A stretch of DNA of 64,000 bases from Pseudomonas entomophila (GTDB lineage Bacteria > Pseudomonadota > Gammaproteobacteria > Pseudomonadales > Pseudomonadaceae): positions 1 through 64,000 of the forward strand of contig NZ_JAAMQJ010000022.1 of assembly GCF_013523125.1 (NCBI RefSeq), in the 5' to 3' direction. The notes under the pieces were generated by a model. The model had not been told where the DNA came from. It saw only the letters and a list, made by a program, of their open reading frames with translations, and did not search any database. This document shows, one piece after another, positions 40,207 through 48,503 of this stretch; the stretch's first letter is position 1, and every line of letters starts with the position of its first letter. The position numbers and the translations under genes are program-made.

Positions 40207-41514
40207 ATGCGTCGCGCCCTCATCCCCTTAGCCCTGACCTGCCTGCTGAGCCCGGCCTTCGCCGACGAACGCGCGCAGACCCAGCAGCAGCTGGACGCCA
40301 CACGCCAGGATATCGTCGAGTTGCAGAAGGTCCTGCGTAAGCTGGAAGCAGAAAAGTCCGGGGTGCAGAAAGACCTCAAGGCCACCGAAACCGACATCGG
40401 CACGCTGGAAAAGCAGGTGGAGGCCCTGCAGGAGTCGCTAAAAAAGACCGAGGGCGAACTGGAGCGCCTTGACCTCGAGAAAAAAAAACTCCAGTCCGCC
40501 CGCCTCGAACAGCAACGCCTGATCGCCATCCAGGCGCGCTCGGCCTATCAGAACGGCCGTGAGGAATACCTCAAGCTGCTGCTCAACCAGCAGAACCCCG
40601 AGCGCTTCGCCCGCACGCTGACCTACTACGATTACCTGAGCAAGGCCCGCCTGGCGCAGCTGCATGCCTTCAACCAGACGTTGAAGCAACTGGCCGGCGT
40701 CGAACAGGACATCGCCCGGCAACAGGCGCAACTGCTGGCCGAACGCGGCAACCTCGACAGTCGACGCCAGGAGCTCGAAGCCGTGCGCAGCGAGCGGCGC
40801 CAGGTGCTGGCCAAGCTCAACGCCGACATGAAGGACCGCGACCAGAAGCTTCAGGCGCGCCAGCAGGATCAGGCCGAGCTGGGCAAGGTGCTCAAGACCA
40901 TCGAAGAAACCCTGGCGCGCCAGGCCCGCGAAGCCGAAGAGGCGCGCCAGCGTGCCTTGCTCGCCCAACAAGAGGCCGAACGCCGTCAGCGCGAAGCACA
41001 GGCCCGCGCCCAGGCCCAGGCCCAACGCGACACCCCGGACACGGCACCGACGCCTGCTACGCCGCGTCCGCCCAGCGGTCCTGTGGTGAGCAGTGGCGGC
41101 GCCAGTTACGGCGGGGCTTTTTCTGCCGCCCGTGGAAAACTTCCATGGCCCGTCGATGGTCGACTGCTGGCACGTTTCGGCGATGCACGCGGCGGCGACG
41201 TCCGGGCCAAGTGGGACGGCGTGATGATCGGCGCCCCGGTCGGCACGCGAGTCCGCGCCGTGCATGGAGGCCGGGTGGTGTTCGCCGAATGGTTGCGTGG
41301 CGCGGGGCTGTTGGTCATTCTCGACCACGGCAACGGCTACCTGAGCCTGTATGGTCACAACCAGAGCCTGCTCAAGAGCGCCGGTGACATCGTCAAGGCA
41401 GGTGAAGCCATTTCCACCGTCGGCGACAGCGGTGGGCAGGAAAGCGCGGGCTTGTACTTCGCGATCCGTCAGCAAGGCCGTCCAACGGACCCGACCCAGT
41501 GGTGTCGAGGCTAA
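40207..41514 (+). CDS. envC: Murein hydrolase activator EnvC (degenerate M23 domain)
   Basis: Periplasmic activator of cell-separation amidases, 435 residues. A signal peptide (cleaved near AFA at about residue 19) is followed by a long coiled coil (about 22-275, rich in Gln, Glu, Lys and Arg). A LytM/M23 domain ends the protein (GKLPWPVDGRLLARFG... to QWCRG). The zinc ligands are missing: HxxxD is replaced by KWDGVMI and HLHFEIR by GLYFAIR. This is as in known EnvC proteins, which activate amidases rather than cut peptidoglycan. Operon with ctpA and the YibQ-like gene. Confidence 0.92.
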   Translation: MRRALIPLALTCLLSPAFADERAQTQQQLDATRQDIVELQKVLRKLEAEKSGVQKDLKATETDIGTLEKQVEALQESLKKTEGELERLDLEKKKLQSARLEQQRLIAIQARSAYQNGREEYLKLLLNQQNPERFARTLTYYDYLSKARLAQLHAFNQTLKQLAGVEQDIARQQAQLLAERGNLDSRRQELEAVRSERRQVLAKLNADMKDRDQKLQARQQDQAELGKVLKTIEETLARQAREAEEARQRALLAQQEAERRQREAQARAQAQAQRDTPDTAPTPATPRPPSGPVVSSGGASYGGAFSAARGKLPWPVDGRLLARFGDARGGDVRAKWDGVMIGAPVGTRVRAVHGGRVVFAEWLRGAGLLVILDHGNGYLSLYGHNQSLLKSAGDIVKAGEAISTVGDSGGQESAGLYFAIRQQGRPTDPTQWCRG

Positions 41515-41603
41515 CGGCGGTTCGTTCATCGTGCGGCGCAATGTCGGTTGACGGCGCCGATGCTCCCCAGGGGGGCGCTACCAGGATCAGGAGTTCGTTC
41601 GAC

Positions 41604-42917
41604 ATGCTGCATTCGCCTCGCCTTTCCCAGTTGGCCCTGACCGTCGCCTTGGCTGTCGGCGCGCCTGCGTTGCTGGCCGCCGAGCCTGCGGCTCGCGTTG
41701 CCGCGCCGACCACCGAAGCCACGCCCCAGGGGCCCCTGCCGCTGGACGAGCTGCGGACGTTCGCCGAGGTAATGGACCGGATCAAGGCAGCCTACGTCGA
41801 GCCGGTGGATGACAAGACCCTGCTGGAAAACGCCATCAAGGGCATGCTCAGCAACCTCGATCCCCACTCGGCCTACCTCGGCCCGGAAGACTTCCAGGAG
41901 CTGCAGGAAAGCACCAGCGGCGAATTCGGAGGGCTGGGCATCGAAGTCGGGATGGAGGACAACTTCATCAAGGTCGTCTCGCCGATCGACGACACGCCCG
42001 CCTCGCGCGCCGGCATCCAGGCCGGGGACCTGATCGTCAAGATCAACGGCCAGCCCACGCGTGGTCAGTCCATGACCGAAGCGGTCGACAAGATGCGCGG
42101 CAAGATCGGCGACAAGATCACCCTGACCTTGATCCGCAACGGCAGCAACCCGTTCGACGTGACCTTGGCGCGCGCCGTGATCCAGGTCAAGAGCGTCAAG
42201 AGCCAGCTCATGGAGAGCGACTACGGCTACCTCCGCATCACGCAGTTCCAGGTCAAGACCGGCGAAGAGGTCGGCAAGGCCCTGGCCAAGCTGCGCAAGG
42301 ACAATGGCAAGAAGCTGCGCGGCATCGTGCTGGACCTGCGCAACAACCCAGGTGGCGTCCTGCAATCGGCGGTCGAAGTGGCGGATCACTTCCTGACCAA
42401 GGGCTTGATCGTCTACACCAAGGGCCGGATCGCCAACTCCGAGCTGCGCTTCTCGGCCGACCCGGCCGACGCCAGCGAGCGCGTGCCGCTGGTGGTGCTG
42501 ATCAACGGCGGCAGTGCCTCGGCCTCGGAGATCGTCGCCGGCGCCCTGCAGGATCACAAGCGCGCCGTGCTGATGGGCACCGACAGCTTCGGCAAGGGCT
42601 CGGTGCAGACCGTGCTGCCACTGAACAACGACCGCGCCCTGAAACTCACCACGGCCCTGTACTTCACGCCCAATGGGCGCTCGATCCAGGCCCAGGGCAT
42701 CGTGCCGGACATCGAAGTGCGCCAGGCCAAGCTCACTGCCGAGGCTGACACCGAGAACTTCAAGGAAGCCGACCTGCAAGGCCATCTGGGCAATGGCAAC
42801 GGTGGCGCCGATCGCCCATCGGGGGCCGCGCGCAAGGAACGTCCGCAAGACGACGACTTCCAGCTGAGCCAGGCCTTGAGCCTGCTCAAGGGCCTGAACA
42901 TCACCAAGGGCGCCTGA
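41604..42917 (+). CDS. ctpA: Carboxy-terminal processing protease CtpA (S41 family)
   Basis: Exported serine protease with a PDZ domain, which in Pseudomonas degrades peptidoglycan cross-link hydrolases with a lipoprotein partner. It has 437 residues. The start at 41604 has CAGGAG and a signal peptide ending near LLAAEP. An in-frame region back to 41499 overlaps envC and is not conserved. The PDZ domain spans about 95-180. The catalytic block GGSASASEIVAGALQ lies around residues 302-316 and the lysine in DSFGKGSVQ about 25 residues later. Confidence 0.93.
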   Translation: MLHSPRLSQLALTVALAVGAPALLAAEPAARVAAPTTEATPQGPLPLDELRTFAEVMDRIKAAYVEPVDDKTLLENAIKGMLSNLDPHSAYLGPEDFQELQESTSGEFGGLGIEVGMEDNFIKVVSPIDDTPASRAGIQAGDLIVKINGQPTRGQSMTEAVDKMRGKIGDKITLTLIRNGSNPFDVTLARAVIQVKSVKSQLMESDYGYLRITQFQVKTGEEVGKALAKLRKDNGKKLRGIVLDLRNNPGGVLQSAVEVADHFLTKGLIVYTKGRIANSELRFSADPADASERVPLVVLINGGSASASEIVAGALQDHKRAVLMGTDSFGKGSVQTVLPLNNDRALKLTTALYFTPNGRSIQAQGIVPDIEVRQAKLTAEADTENFKEADLQGHLGNGNGGADRPSGAARKERPQDDDFQLSQALSLLKGLNITKGA

Positions 42918-42925
42918 CTGCGCCC

Positions 42926-43690
42926 ATGCGTATGCTCGTGTTCGTCCTGGGCTGGCTGCTGGTCGCCGCCGTCCAGGCAGCGCCGGACAAGGCGTACCTG
43001 ACACTGATCATCGATGACCTCGGGCAGAACGTCGCGCGTGACGCCCGGGTGCTGGCGCTGCCGGGGCCGGTGACCCTGGCGATCATGCCGGACACCCCGC
43101 ACGCCTCCGATTTCGCCCGCCAGGCTCATGCGGCCGGCAAGACCGTGATCCTGCACATGCCCATGGACCCGGCGACCGGACCCTATGCCTGGCACCCAGG
43201 GATGGCGACCGATGCGCTGTCCGAGCGCCTGGCACGGGCCCTGGAGAAGGTGCCCTACGCCGCCGGGCTCAACAACCACATGGGCAGTCGCATGACCTCG
43301 CAGCCCGAGCCGATGGCCCGGTTGATGGGCGAGCTGCAACGCCGTGGCCTGTTCTTCGTCGACAGCCGCACCAGCGCGGCCACGGTGGCGGCGGCCAAGG
43401 CACAGGCCGTCGACCTGGCACACGTCTCGCGCGATGTGTTCCTGGATGACGTACGCACGCCGGAGGCCATCGCGGCGCAGTTGCATCAAGGCATCGCACT
43501 GGCACGCCGACAAGGCTCCGCCGTGCTGATCGGGCACCCCTACCCCCAGACCCTCGAGGTGCTGGAACGAGAGCTGCCCTTGCTCGAGCGCCAGGGTGTG
43601 ACGTGGATCGACCTTCATCAGATGATCGCGCAGCGCAGCAACCTGGCCATGCCGGCCCATGGCCGACAGGGTCTTTATCCAGGTCGCTGA
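42926..43690 (+). CDS. Divergent polysaccharide deacetylase family protein (YibQ-like)
   Basis: An exported 254-residue protein (signal peptide ending VQAAP near residue 18) with a NodB-like barrel of the DUF610/divergent polysaccharide deacetylase type. It has LIIDDLGQNVARDARVLALPGPVTLAIMPDTPHA and NNHMGSRMTSQPEPM, and LFFVDSRTSA later on. It lies eight bases after ctpA and is conserved after envC-ctpA in gammaproteobacteria, suggesting a cell-wall role. Its substrate is unknown. It is convergent with the giant gene, which ends 16 bases beyond. Confidence 0.88.
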   Translation: MRMLVFVLGWLLVAAVQAAPDKAYLTLIIDDLGQNVARDARVLALPGPVTLAIMPDTPHASDFARQAHAAGKTVILHMPMDPATGPYAWHPGMATDALSERLARALEKVPYAAGLNNHMGSRMTSQPEPMARLMGELQRRGLFFVDSRTSAATVAAAKAQAVDLAHVSRDVFLDDVRTPEAIAAQLHQGIALARRQGSAVLIGHPYPQTLEVLERELPLLERQGVTWIDLHQMIAQRSNLAMPAHGRQGLYPGR

Positions 43691-43706
43691 TGCAGAGGCG
43701 CCCGTG

Positions 43707-46700
43707 TCAATCGAAGGGTATCAGCCCTTCGACTTCGCTGGGCCGGAGATCGCCCCGGTAGACGGCCAGCAAGTCCTTGCCGGTGGCCGCCGCGCGCAAC
43801 TGGGCTTCACGGCCCAGCTTGCGCTGAGACCAGAGCTTCAGGTGGCCTTTGCTGAACGCACGCCTGGGCGTGGTCGCCTCCGGATAATGGAAATGCGCCT
43901 CCCACAAACCACTGCCCTTTGCCTGAGCGGCGGCCGGTTTACGTCGGATCTCGTACACGTCCAGATAGTCATGCTCCGATAGCCGTTTACGGGGCCCGGC
44001 GCGCTCGATGCCCACGACGTCGTTTTCGAGCAGGAAGCGCAAGCTGCTGGCCGAGGGGTGACTGGTGGCCAGATAGAGACCGACCAATAGATCGCGGCGC
44101 GTGTCCTGCAAGCGTTCGATACCGTCGCTCAGTTCCGAATGCAGGGTCGCGTCCTGGTCGGTGCGGGGCAGCCTGGCCTGAATGTCCTGCAACTTGTCGA
44201 CATGCAGGTCGACGATCGAGGACAACCCGTGCGGCTCATCCGACCTGACGTACTGGCGAGCCAGGCGGACGACCGACTCGACTTCACCGAGCAGCGCTCT
44301 ACCGCGCTGGCGCAGGACGTCAGGCTCCTGAGCGGGTTCAGGCAGGTCGGACGTCGGCTCCGCACCCGGCTTTACCTCCTCCAGCCACTGCGACCCCTGG
44401 CGCCGGAACGTCTTGATGACATGATCGGTACGCGCGTCACGCTGCTGAACCACGGGCACACCGTCGATTTCGACTTCGGTCCCGACGACGCTACGCCCAC
44501 GCTGGGTCTTGACCACCCGGCGCTTGCCGACTCGGCGGGCATAGACCACGGGCTGGCGAGTGCGTGGCATGGCAAGCTCTTTCTCGCGCACGGCTTGCGC
44601 CAGTTCACGCTCGGCCATGTCCTTGAGCCGGTCCAGCACGTCGCGGTAATGCTTGAGCGTGTCCAGGCGGACCACGGGGGTCGAGATACTGCTCAGGTAA
44701 TCCGCCGAGGCGGCCGTTTCCTCATAAGCCTCCAGCGCACTGCTGAGCACGCTGATACGCTCCTCCACGCTCAGTTCACTGCTGGCCAGCTCGCCATGGG
44801 CAGCGCCGGCACTTTGCAGTGCCTCGCCCGCCAGATAGGCGTGGAATGCCTTCAGCGTCGATTCATCGCTTGCCGCCAGGCGATCGAGGCACAATTCTCC
44901 CAGGTCCAGCAGCAAACGCACTTCCAGGTCCACGGCATTGGCCTTGCGTAGCTCGATGACCTGGTTCAGGTAGGCGACCTTGTCCAGTTTGGCGCCGGTG
45001 TTGACGTCCTTGAAGCTGATGGATGCATCATTGAGCGTCTCTTCCAGTAGACGGTCGAACGCCGTGGAGGTGCTGACCATGGTCGATTCCCATTTCACGA
45101 CCTTTTCCAACGTCGCGTGGAAGCGATTGTACTGTTCGATTTCGGCCTCGCCTTCGGGCAGGATCGCCACGGCATCGCCCAGTGCCTGCGCACTCGCCGT
45201 GTTGATGAGATCCACCAATTCGTTGTAGAGCAGCTTGTAGTCCCGGATCAACTCTTGGCGCACCGTCCTGCGGTGTAGGGTGATGGCCTCCTCCAGGGTG
45301 GCGTCGACATGCCTGAGGGCGAAGATCTCGCCCACCAACCGATCCATCTGCACGTCGAGGTCGATCAGCGTCTCCATGTCGTACACCAGGGTTTCCTGGA
45401 TCCGCTGGTGCAGGTCCCTGAGCAACGCCAGTTCACGTGCCTGCAATGTGTCTGGATGCGCCACCGCTTCCAGTTCGTCGATGCGTCTGCCCTTCTCCAG
45501 CAACTGGTGCCGGTGCGCTTCGAACACCCTGGCCTGTGCATTGCGCTGCCCGGTCAAGGCGCTTTCCTGCTCTTTAAGCGCCGTCAGGCGAGCCCGATTC
45601 TGCTCCCGCCTGAGCTCGACCCGGCTCTTGGGCATGCCGCCGCGCAGCGCCAATGTCGAGTCGACGCGCCAGGCGTCGGCGGTCCGCTGCAGCCAGGGGC
45701 CTGTCTCCCCGTTGGCGTCGACGATGCGCACGCCTGCCTGAGACACCAGGACCTCGTACACATCACCTCTCATCGAGATGTAGCGTCGATCGCCAACCGT
45801 GTGCACACCCGCCTGCTCGGGTGCGTCGCGCAGATCGATGGACGAACGCATGCCCCTGAGCCGCACGCGCTGGACGTGTGTGAGGCCGTTGAAGCCTTGA
45901 GCGCCACGCCAAGAGAAATCCAGGTTCGTCTCGGGCCTGTCGGCTAGCGCTTGCGAAGCCTCGACACGTCCTGCCTGCACGAGGGGCTCGCTGCGTGGAA
46001 CGCTGACCTCAGGCCTGGCCAGCGCACCGACCTTCAGCGATGCCACAGGCGGCAGAGGGGCGGGCATGTCAGGGGGAAGTCTCAGGTGGGCCACGGCCGT
46101 GCTCAGGTTGACGATCAGGTCGACCACGGCTGCCGAGCGCTGCGCGGCGGTGCCTTGTGTCAGCGCCGGCAGGTCTTGGCTCAGCGCTGCCACACCTTGC
46201 ACCAGCCAGGCCACGGTCGCAGCCGGACCGCGCACCACCAGGCTGACCACGTCGAACAGCAGCCACGCCCCTTCGATCAGCGAGGCCCAGTGCTTCTCCG
46301 CATTGGACCATGACTGGCGGTCAGCCAGCATCACCAGCACATCGCGGTTGGCTTCGTAGAGCCGTGCATCCACCTCGTCTGTCCACAGCTGCTTGTGCAG
46401 CACGGCAGGCTTCACCGGCAACAGGAAACCAGCCTCGTCGAGGATCGGTGTCAGCCGGTGCGGCTCGAGGAATCCCCCTTCGTCGTAGACACGCCGCGCC
46501 TGGTCAGGAAGCCAGTCCAGTACGCTGGCCTGCAAGGCACCCTCGCGCGCGATCGCGGACACGAGTGCGTCGAACGTCTCGAAGACCATGAGCGAGGCAT
46601 GCTTGTAGAACGGCCGGTACAGCAGCACTCGGGTGGGCTCGACGCAGAACAGCACATACATGCCACGCACCACATCGACGTCGTCCGTCTCGGCATCCGA

Positions 46701-48359
46701 CTTGAACGCCAGTGGCATCAGCGCAGCCCTTGGCAGCTCAGGGTCGACCCAGCCACGGCAGTAGTCGGTCACGCACTGCAGGGCTACCGCATCGAGCGTT
46801 CCCTTCAGTTTGCCCTCCAAGGCACTGAACAGCAGCGCACTGCGCCATTCCCTGGCGAAGCACTCGATGCGTTCGGACCTGCCATCGGGCGCGTCCATGG
46901 TGCGTGCCACGTAGGCCGGGTAGACCCTGCCGATGTCCACTCGGCTGACCAGGGACTCGAGGTAGTCGAGCGTCAGCCATGGCATGATCAATTGACCTTC
47001 GCGGTGAGCGACCGCGCTCAACGTGGCGCCCCGGGCCTCTCCACGGTCACCGATGGCATACTCGGTCAGGGTCATTTCGAACGTGTCGACGTGGCTGTCG
47101 CCAGGCCCTGCGGCAGCACCGCCTGGCGTGCCACGCGCAAGGCTCAGGGTCAGGAGCAGGTCGTCCGGGAAATAGTTGGCCTCATCGGGGTAGTCCTCCA
47201 GCAACGCCTCGCGCAGTGCCTGTCGAGCGTATGCGTGCAGGCTCTGGAGCTGATCGCGGGACGTGCAGCCCCTTGATTCGGCCTGTGCCAGCGCCAGTTC
47301 GAACAACGCATCCTGGCACATGAACCCGTCCGCAGCCGTCACCGCTCGGAGACCCGGCGGCAGGGCCAGGGTGTGCGAGGGCTCGATCCGATAGCCCTCG
47401 ATGAACAACGACGCTGGATCGGTCAGTTGTGAGAAGTGCGCCTCCAGGGCGCTGGGGTCGGTGCCTTGCCAGTAGGCGACGCTGCGCACCGCCTGCAACA
47501 GACTGTCGAGCATGAGGGCGGTCTGCTGGGCGAAGACATCGCCTTCCAGCTCGTAACGATGCCAGGTCAGCGTTTCGAACCGGTAGCGCTCGGCCAGCTC
47601 ATCGCACAGTCGCTGGGCGAAGGCTTCGAACGAATCGAACGCCTGCACCGTGCTGGAAGGGGCGCACCACAGCAGCACCCGGCGGTCGTCGTACTCGCCG
47701 CTGATCAACAGGTTGGGCGCCATCACGCGCTGGGACGCTCCTTCGCTCTGGAGTTCGGCTTCGACGGCAAAGACCGCCGGACGCTTGGCACCACCCCGGA
47801 GTACAGCAAGCAGGCACTCCGTCTGTCGTGTATCCAGATCCTGCAAGGGCAGGTTCTTCAGCAGGGCCGACTTGAGCGTCAATTGCAACCAGAGGTCGCG
47901 ACTGACCCCCAGGCGGCCTGGTGCAGCCCAATACTTCAGTTGGGCTTGGCAGAAGGTGTCGATGAGCGTCTGCACAACCTCATCGAGGGTGTTCACCTGC
48001 ACGCTGACGGACGTCGCGTCGTCGAACGCCTGTCCCTGGGCACCGCGGAAAGGGTGCTCGGGGCTTGAAACCACTCGAAACTCACCGTCCTTCCCGCCCA
48101 AGTGCTCCAGTGACATCCCTTGCGACAACGCGTTGAGCAAGGTCTCTACCAACGACGCTCGGGATTCCTGGGACAGCGAGGGAATCAGCAATACGAGCGG
48201 CTCTGCATCCGGCAGGCCAGCCGCAGCCACCATGGGGTGCGCTTCGCTGAGCACGGCCAGTGCCTGCTGCGCGAGCAACTGACGCAAGGTGGGGCGCGCC
48301 GCGAATTCGGCGGCCACGGCGCTTCGGTAATCGGGTACGACATCCGTTGGGTAGGTCAT
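43707..48359 (-). CDS. Very large toxin-like protein (DUF6543/dermonecrotic-toxin-like family)
   Basis: A 1550-residue protein with no signal peptide. The start has GGAG eight bases upstream. The N-terminal part (AAEFAARPTLRQLLAQQAL...) and the module around 840-900 (AGVHTVGDRRYISMRGDVYEV...) resemble the large Pseudomonas proteins annotated as DUF6543 or dermonecrotic-toxin-like; this is from recollection of family patterns. A hydrophobic stretch lies at about 697-725, a charged coiled coil at about 913-1050, and a C-terminal module (about 1437-1550) with DYLDVYEIRR, WEAHFHYPEA and a GHLKLWSQRKLG block. I see no recognisable catalytic motif. It stands alone between core genes with no immunity or secretion gene beside it, suggesting accessory cargo. 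Confidence 0.7.
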   Translation of the reverse strand: MTYPTDVVPDYRSAVAAEFAARPTLRQLLAQQALAVLSEAHPMVAAAGLPDAEPLVLLIPSLSQESRASLVETLLNALSQGMSLEHLGGKDGEFRVVSSPEHPFRGAQGQAFDDATSVSVQVNTLDEVVQTLIDTFCQAQLKYWAAPGRLGVSRDLWLQLTLKSALLKNLPLQDLDTRQTECLLAVLRGGAKRPAVFAVEAELQSEGASQRVMAPNLLISGEYDDRRVLLWCAPSSTVQAFDSFEAFAQRLCDELAERYRFETLTWHRYELEGDVFAQQTALMLDSLLQAVRSVAYWQGTDPSALEAHFSQLTDPASLFIEGYRIEPSHTLALPPGLRAVTAADGFMCQDALFELALAQAESRGCTSRDQLQSLHAYARQALREALLEDYPDEANYFPDDLLLTLSLARGTPGGAAAGPGDSHVDTFEMTLTEYAIGDRGEARGATLSAVAHREGQLIMPWLTLDYLESLVSRVDIGRVYPAYVARTMDAPDGRSERIECFAREWRSALLFSALEGKLKGTLDAVALQCVTDYCRGWVDPELPRAALMPLAFKSDAETDDVDVVRGMYVLFCVEPTRVLLYRPFYKHASLMVFETFDALVSAIAREGALQASVLDWLPDQARRVYDEGGFLEPHRLTPILDEAGFLLPVKPAVLHKQLWTDEVDARLYEANRDVLVMLADRQSWSNAEKHWASLIEGAWLLFDVVSLVVRGPAATVAWLVQGVAALSQDLPALTQGTAAQRSAAVVDLIVNLSTAVAHLRLPPDMPAPLPPVASLKVGALARPEVSVPRSEPLVQAGRVEASQALADRPETNLDFSWRGAQGFNGLTHVQRVRLRGMRSSIDLRDAPEQAGVHTVGDRRYISMRGDVYEVLVSQAGVRIVDANGETGPWLQRTADAWRVDSTLALRGGMPKSRVELRREQNRARLTALKEQESALTGQRNAQARVFEAHRHQLLEKGRRIDELEAVAHPDTLQARELALLRDLHQRIQETLVYDMETLIDLDVQMDRLVGEIFALRHVDATLEEAITLHRRTVRQELIRDYKLLYNELVDLINTASAQALGDAVAILPEGEAEIEQYNRFHATLEKVVKWESTMVSTSTAFDRLLEETLNDASISFKDVNTGAKLDKVAYLNQVIELRKANAVDLEVRLLLDLGELCLDRLAASDESTLKAFHAYLAGEALQSAGAAHGELASSELSVEERISVLSSALEAYEETAASADYLSSISTPVVRLDTLKHYRDVLDRLKDMAERELAQAVREKELAMPRTRQPVVYARRVGKRRVVKTQRGRSVVGTEVEIDGVPVVQQRDARTDHVIKTFRRQGSQWLEEVKPGAEPTSDLPEPAQEPDVLRQRGRALLGEVESVVRLARQYVRSDEPHGLSSIVDLHVDKLQDIQARLPRTDQDATLHSELSDGIERLQDTRRDLLVGLYLATSHPSASSLRFLLENDVVGIERAGPRKRLSEHDYLDVYEIRRKPAAAQAKGSGLWEAHFHYPEATTPRRAFSKGHLKLWSQRKLGREAQLRAAATGKDLLAVYRGDLRPSEVEGLIPFD

Positions 48360-48468
48360 GTGCAGGGCTCCGTCTATAGAAGCGCTACACGCTACGAAGC
48401 GACCCGAGGCGGCCGGCGGTACATAAGACAGTCTGCGCGCGGCGGCCGGTGCAGGCCCAGCACCGTGA

Positions 48469-48494
48469 AAAGCCCGCCCTGACGAGCGGGCTTT
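48469..48494 (-). terminator. Intrinsic terminator of betT
   Basis: AAAGCCCGC, an 8-base loop and GCGGGCTTT (48469-48494). On the minus strand it follows the betT stop by about 10 bases and is followed by TTC. The remaining gap to the giant gene (48360-48468) is its leader. Confidence 0.8.
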
Positions 48495-48503
48495 CAGGAC
48501 GCG

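Noticed and set aside
41097-41514. Active M23 metallopeptidase
   Set aside because: The zinc-binding His residues are replaced, as in EnvC activators, so the domain is annotated as non-catalytic.
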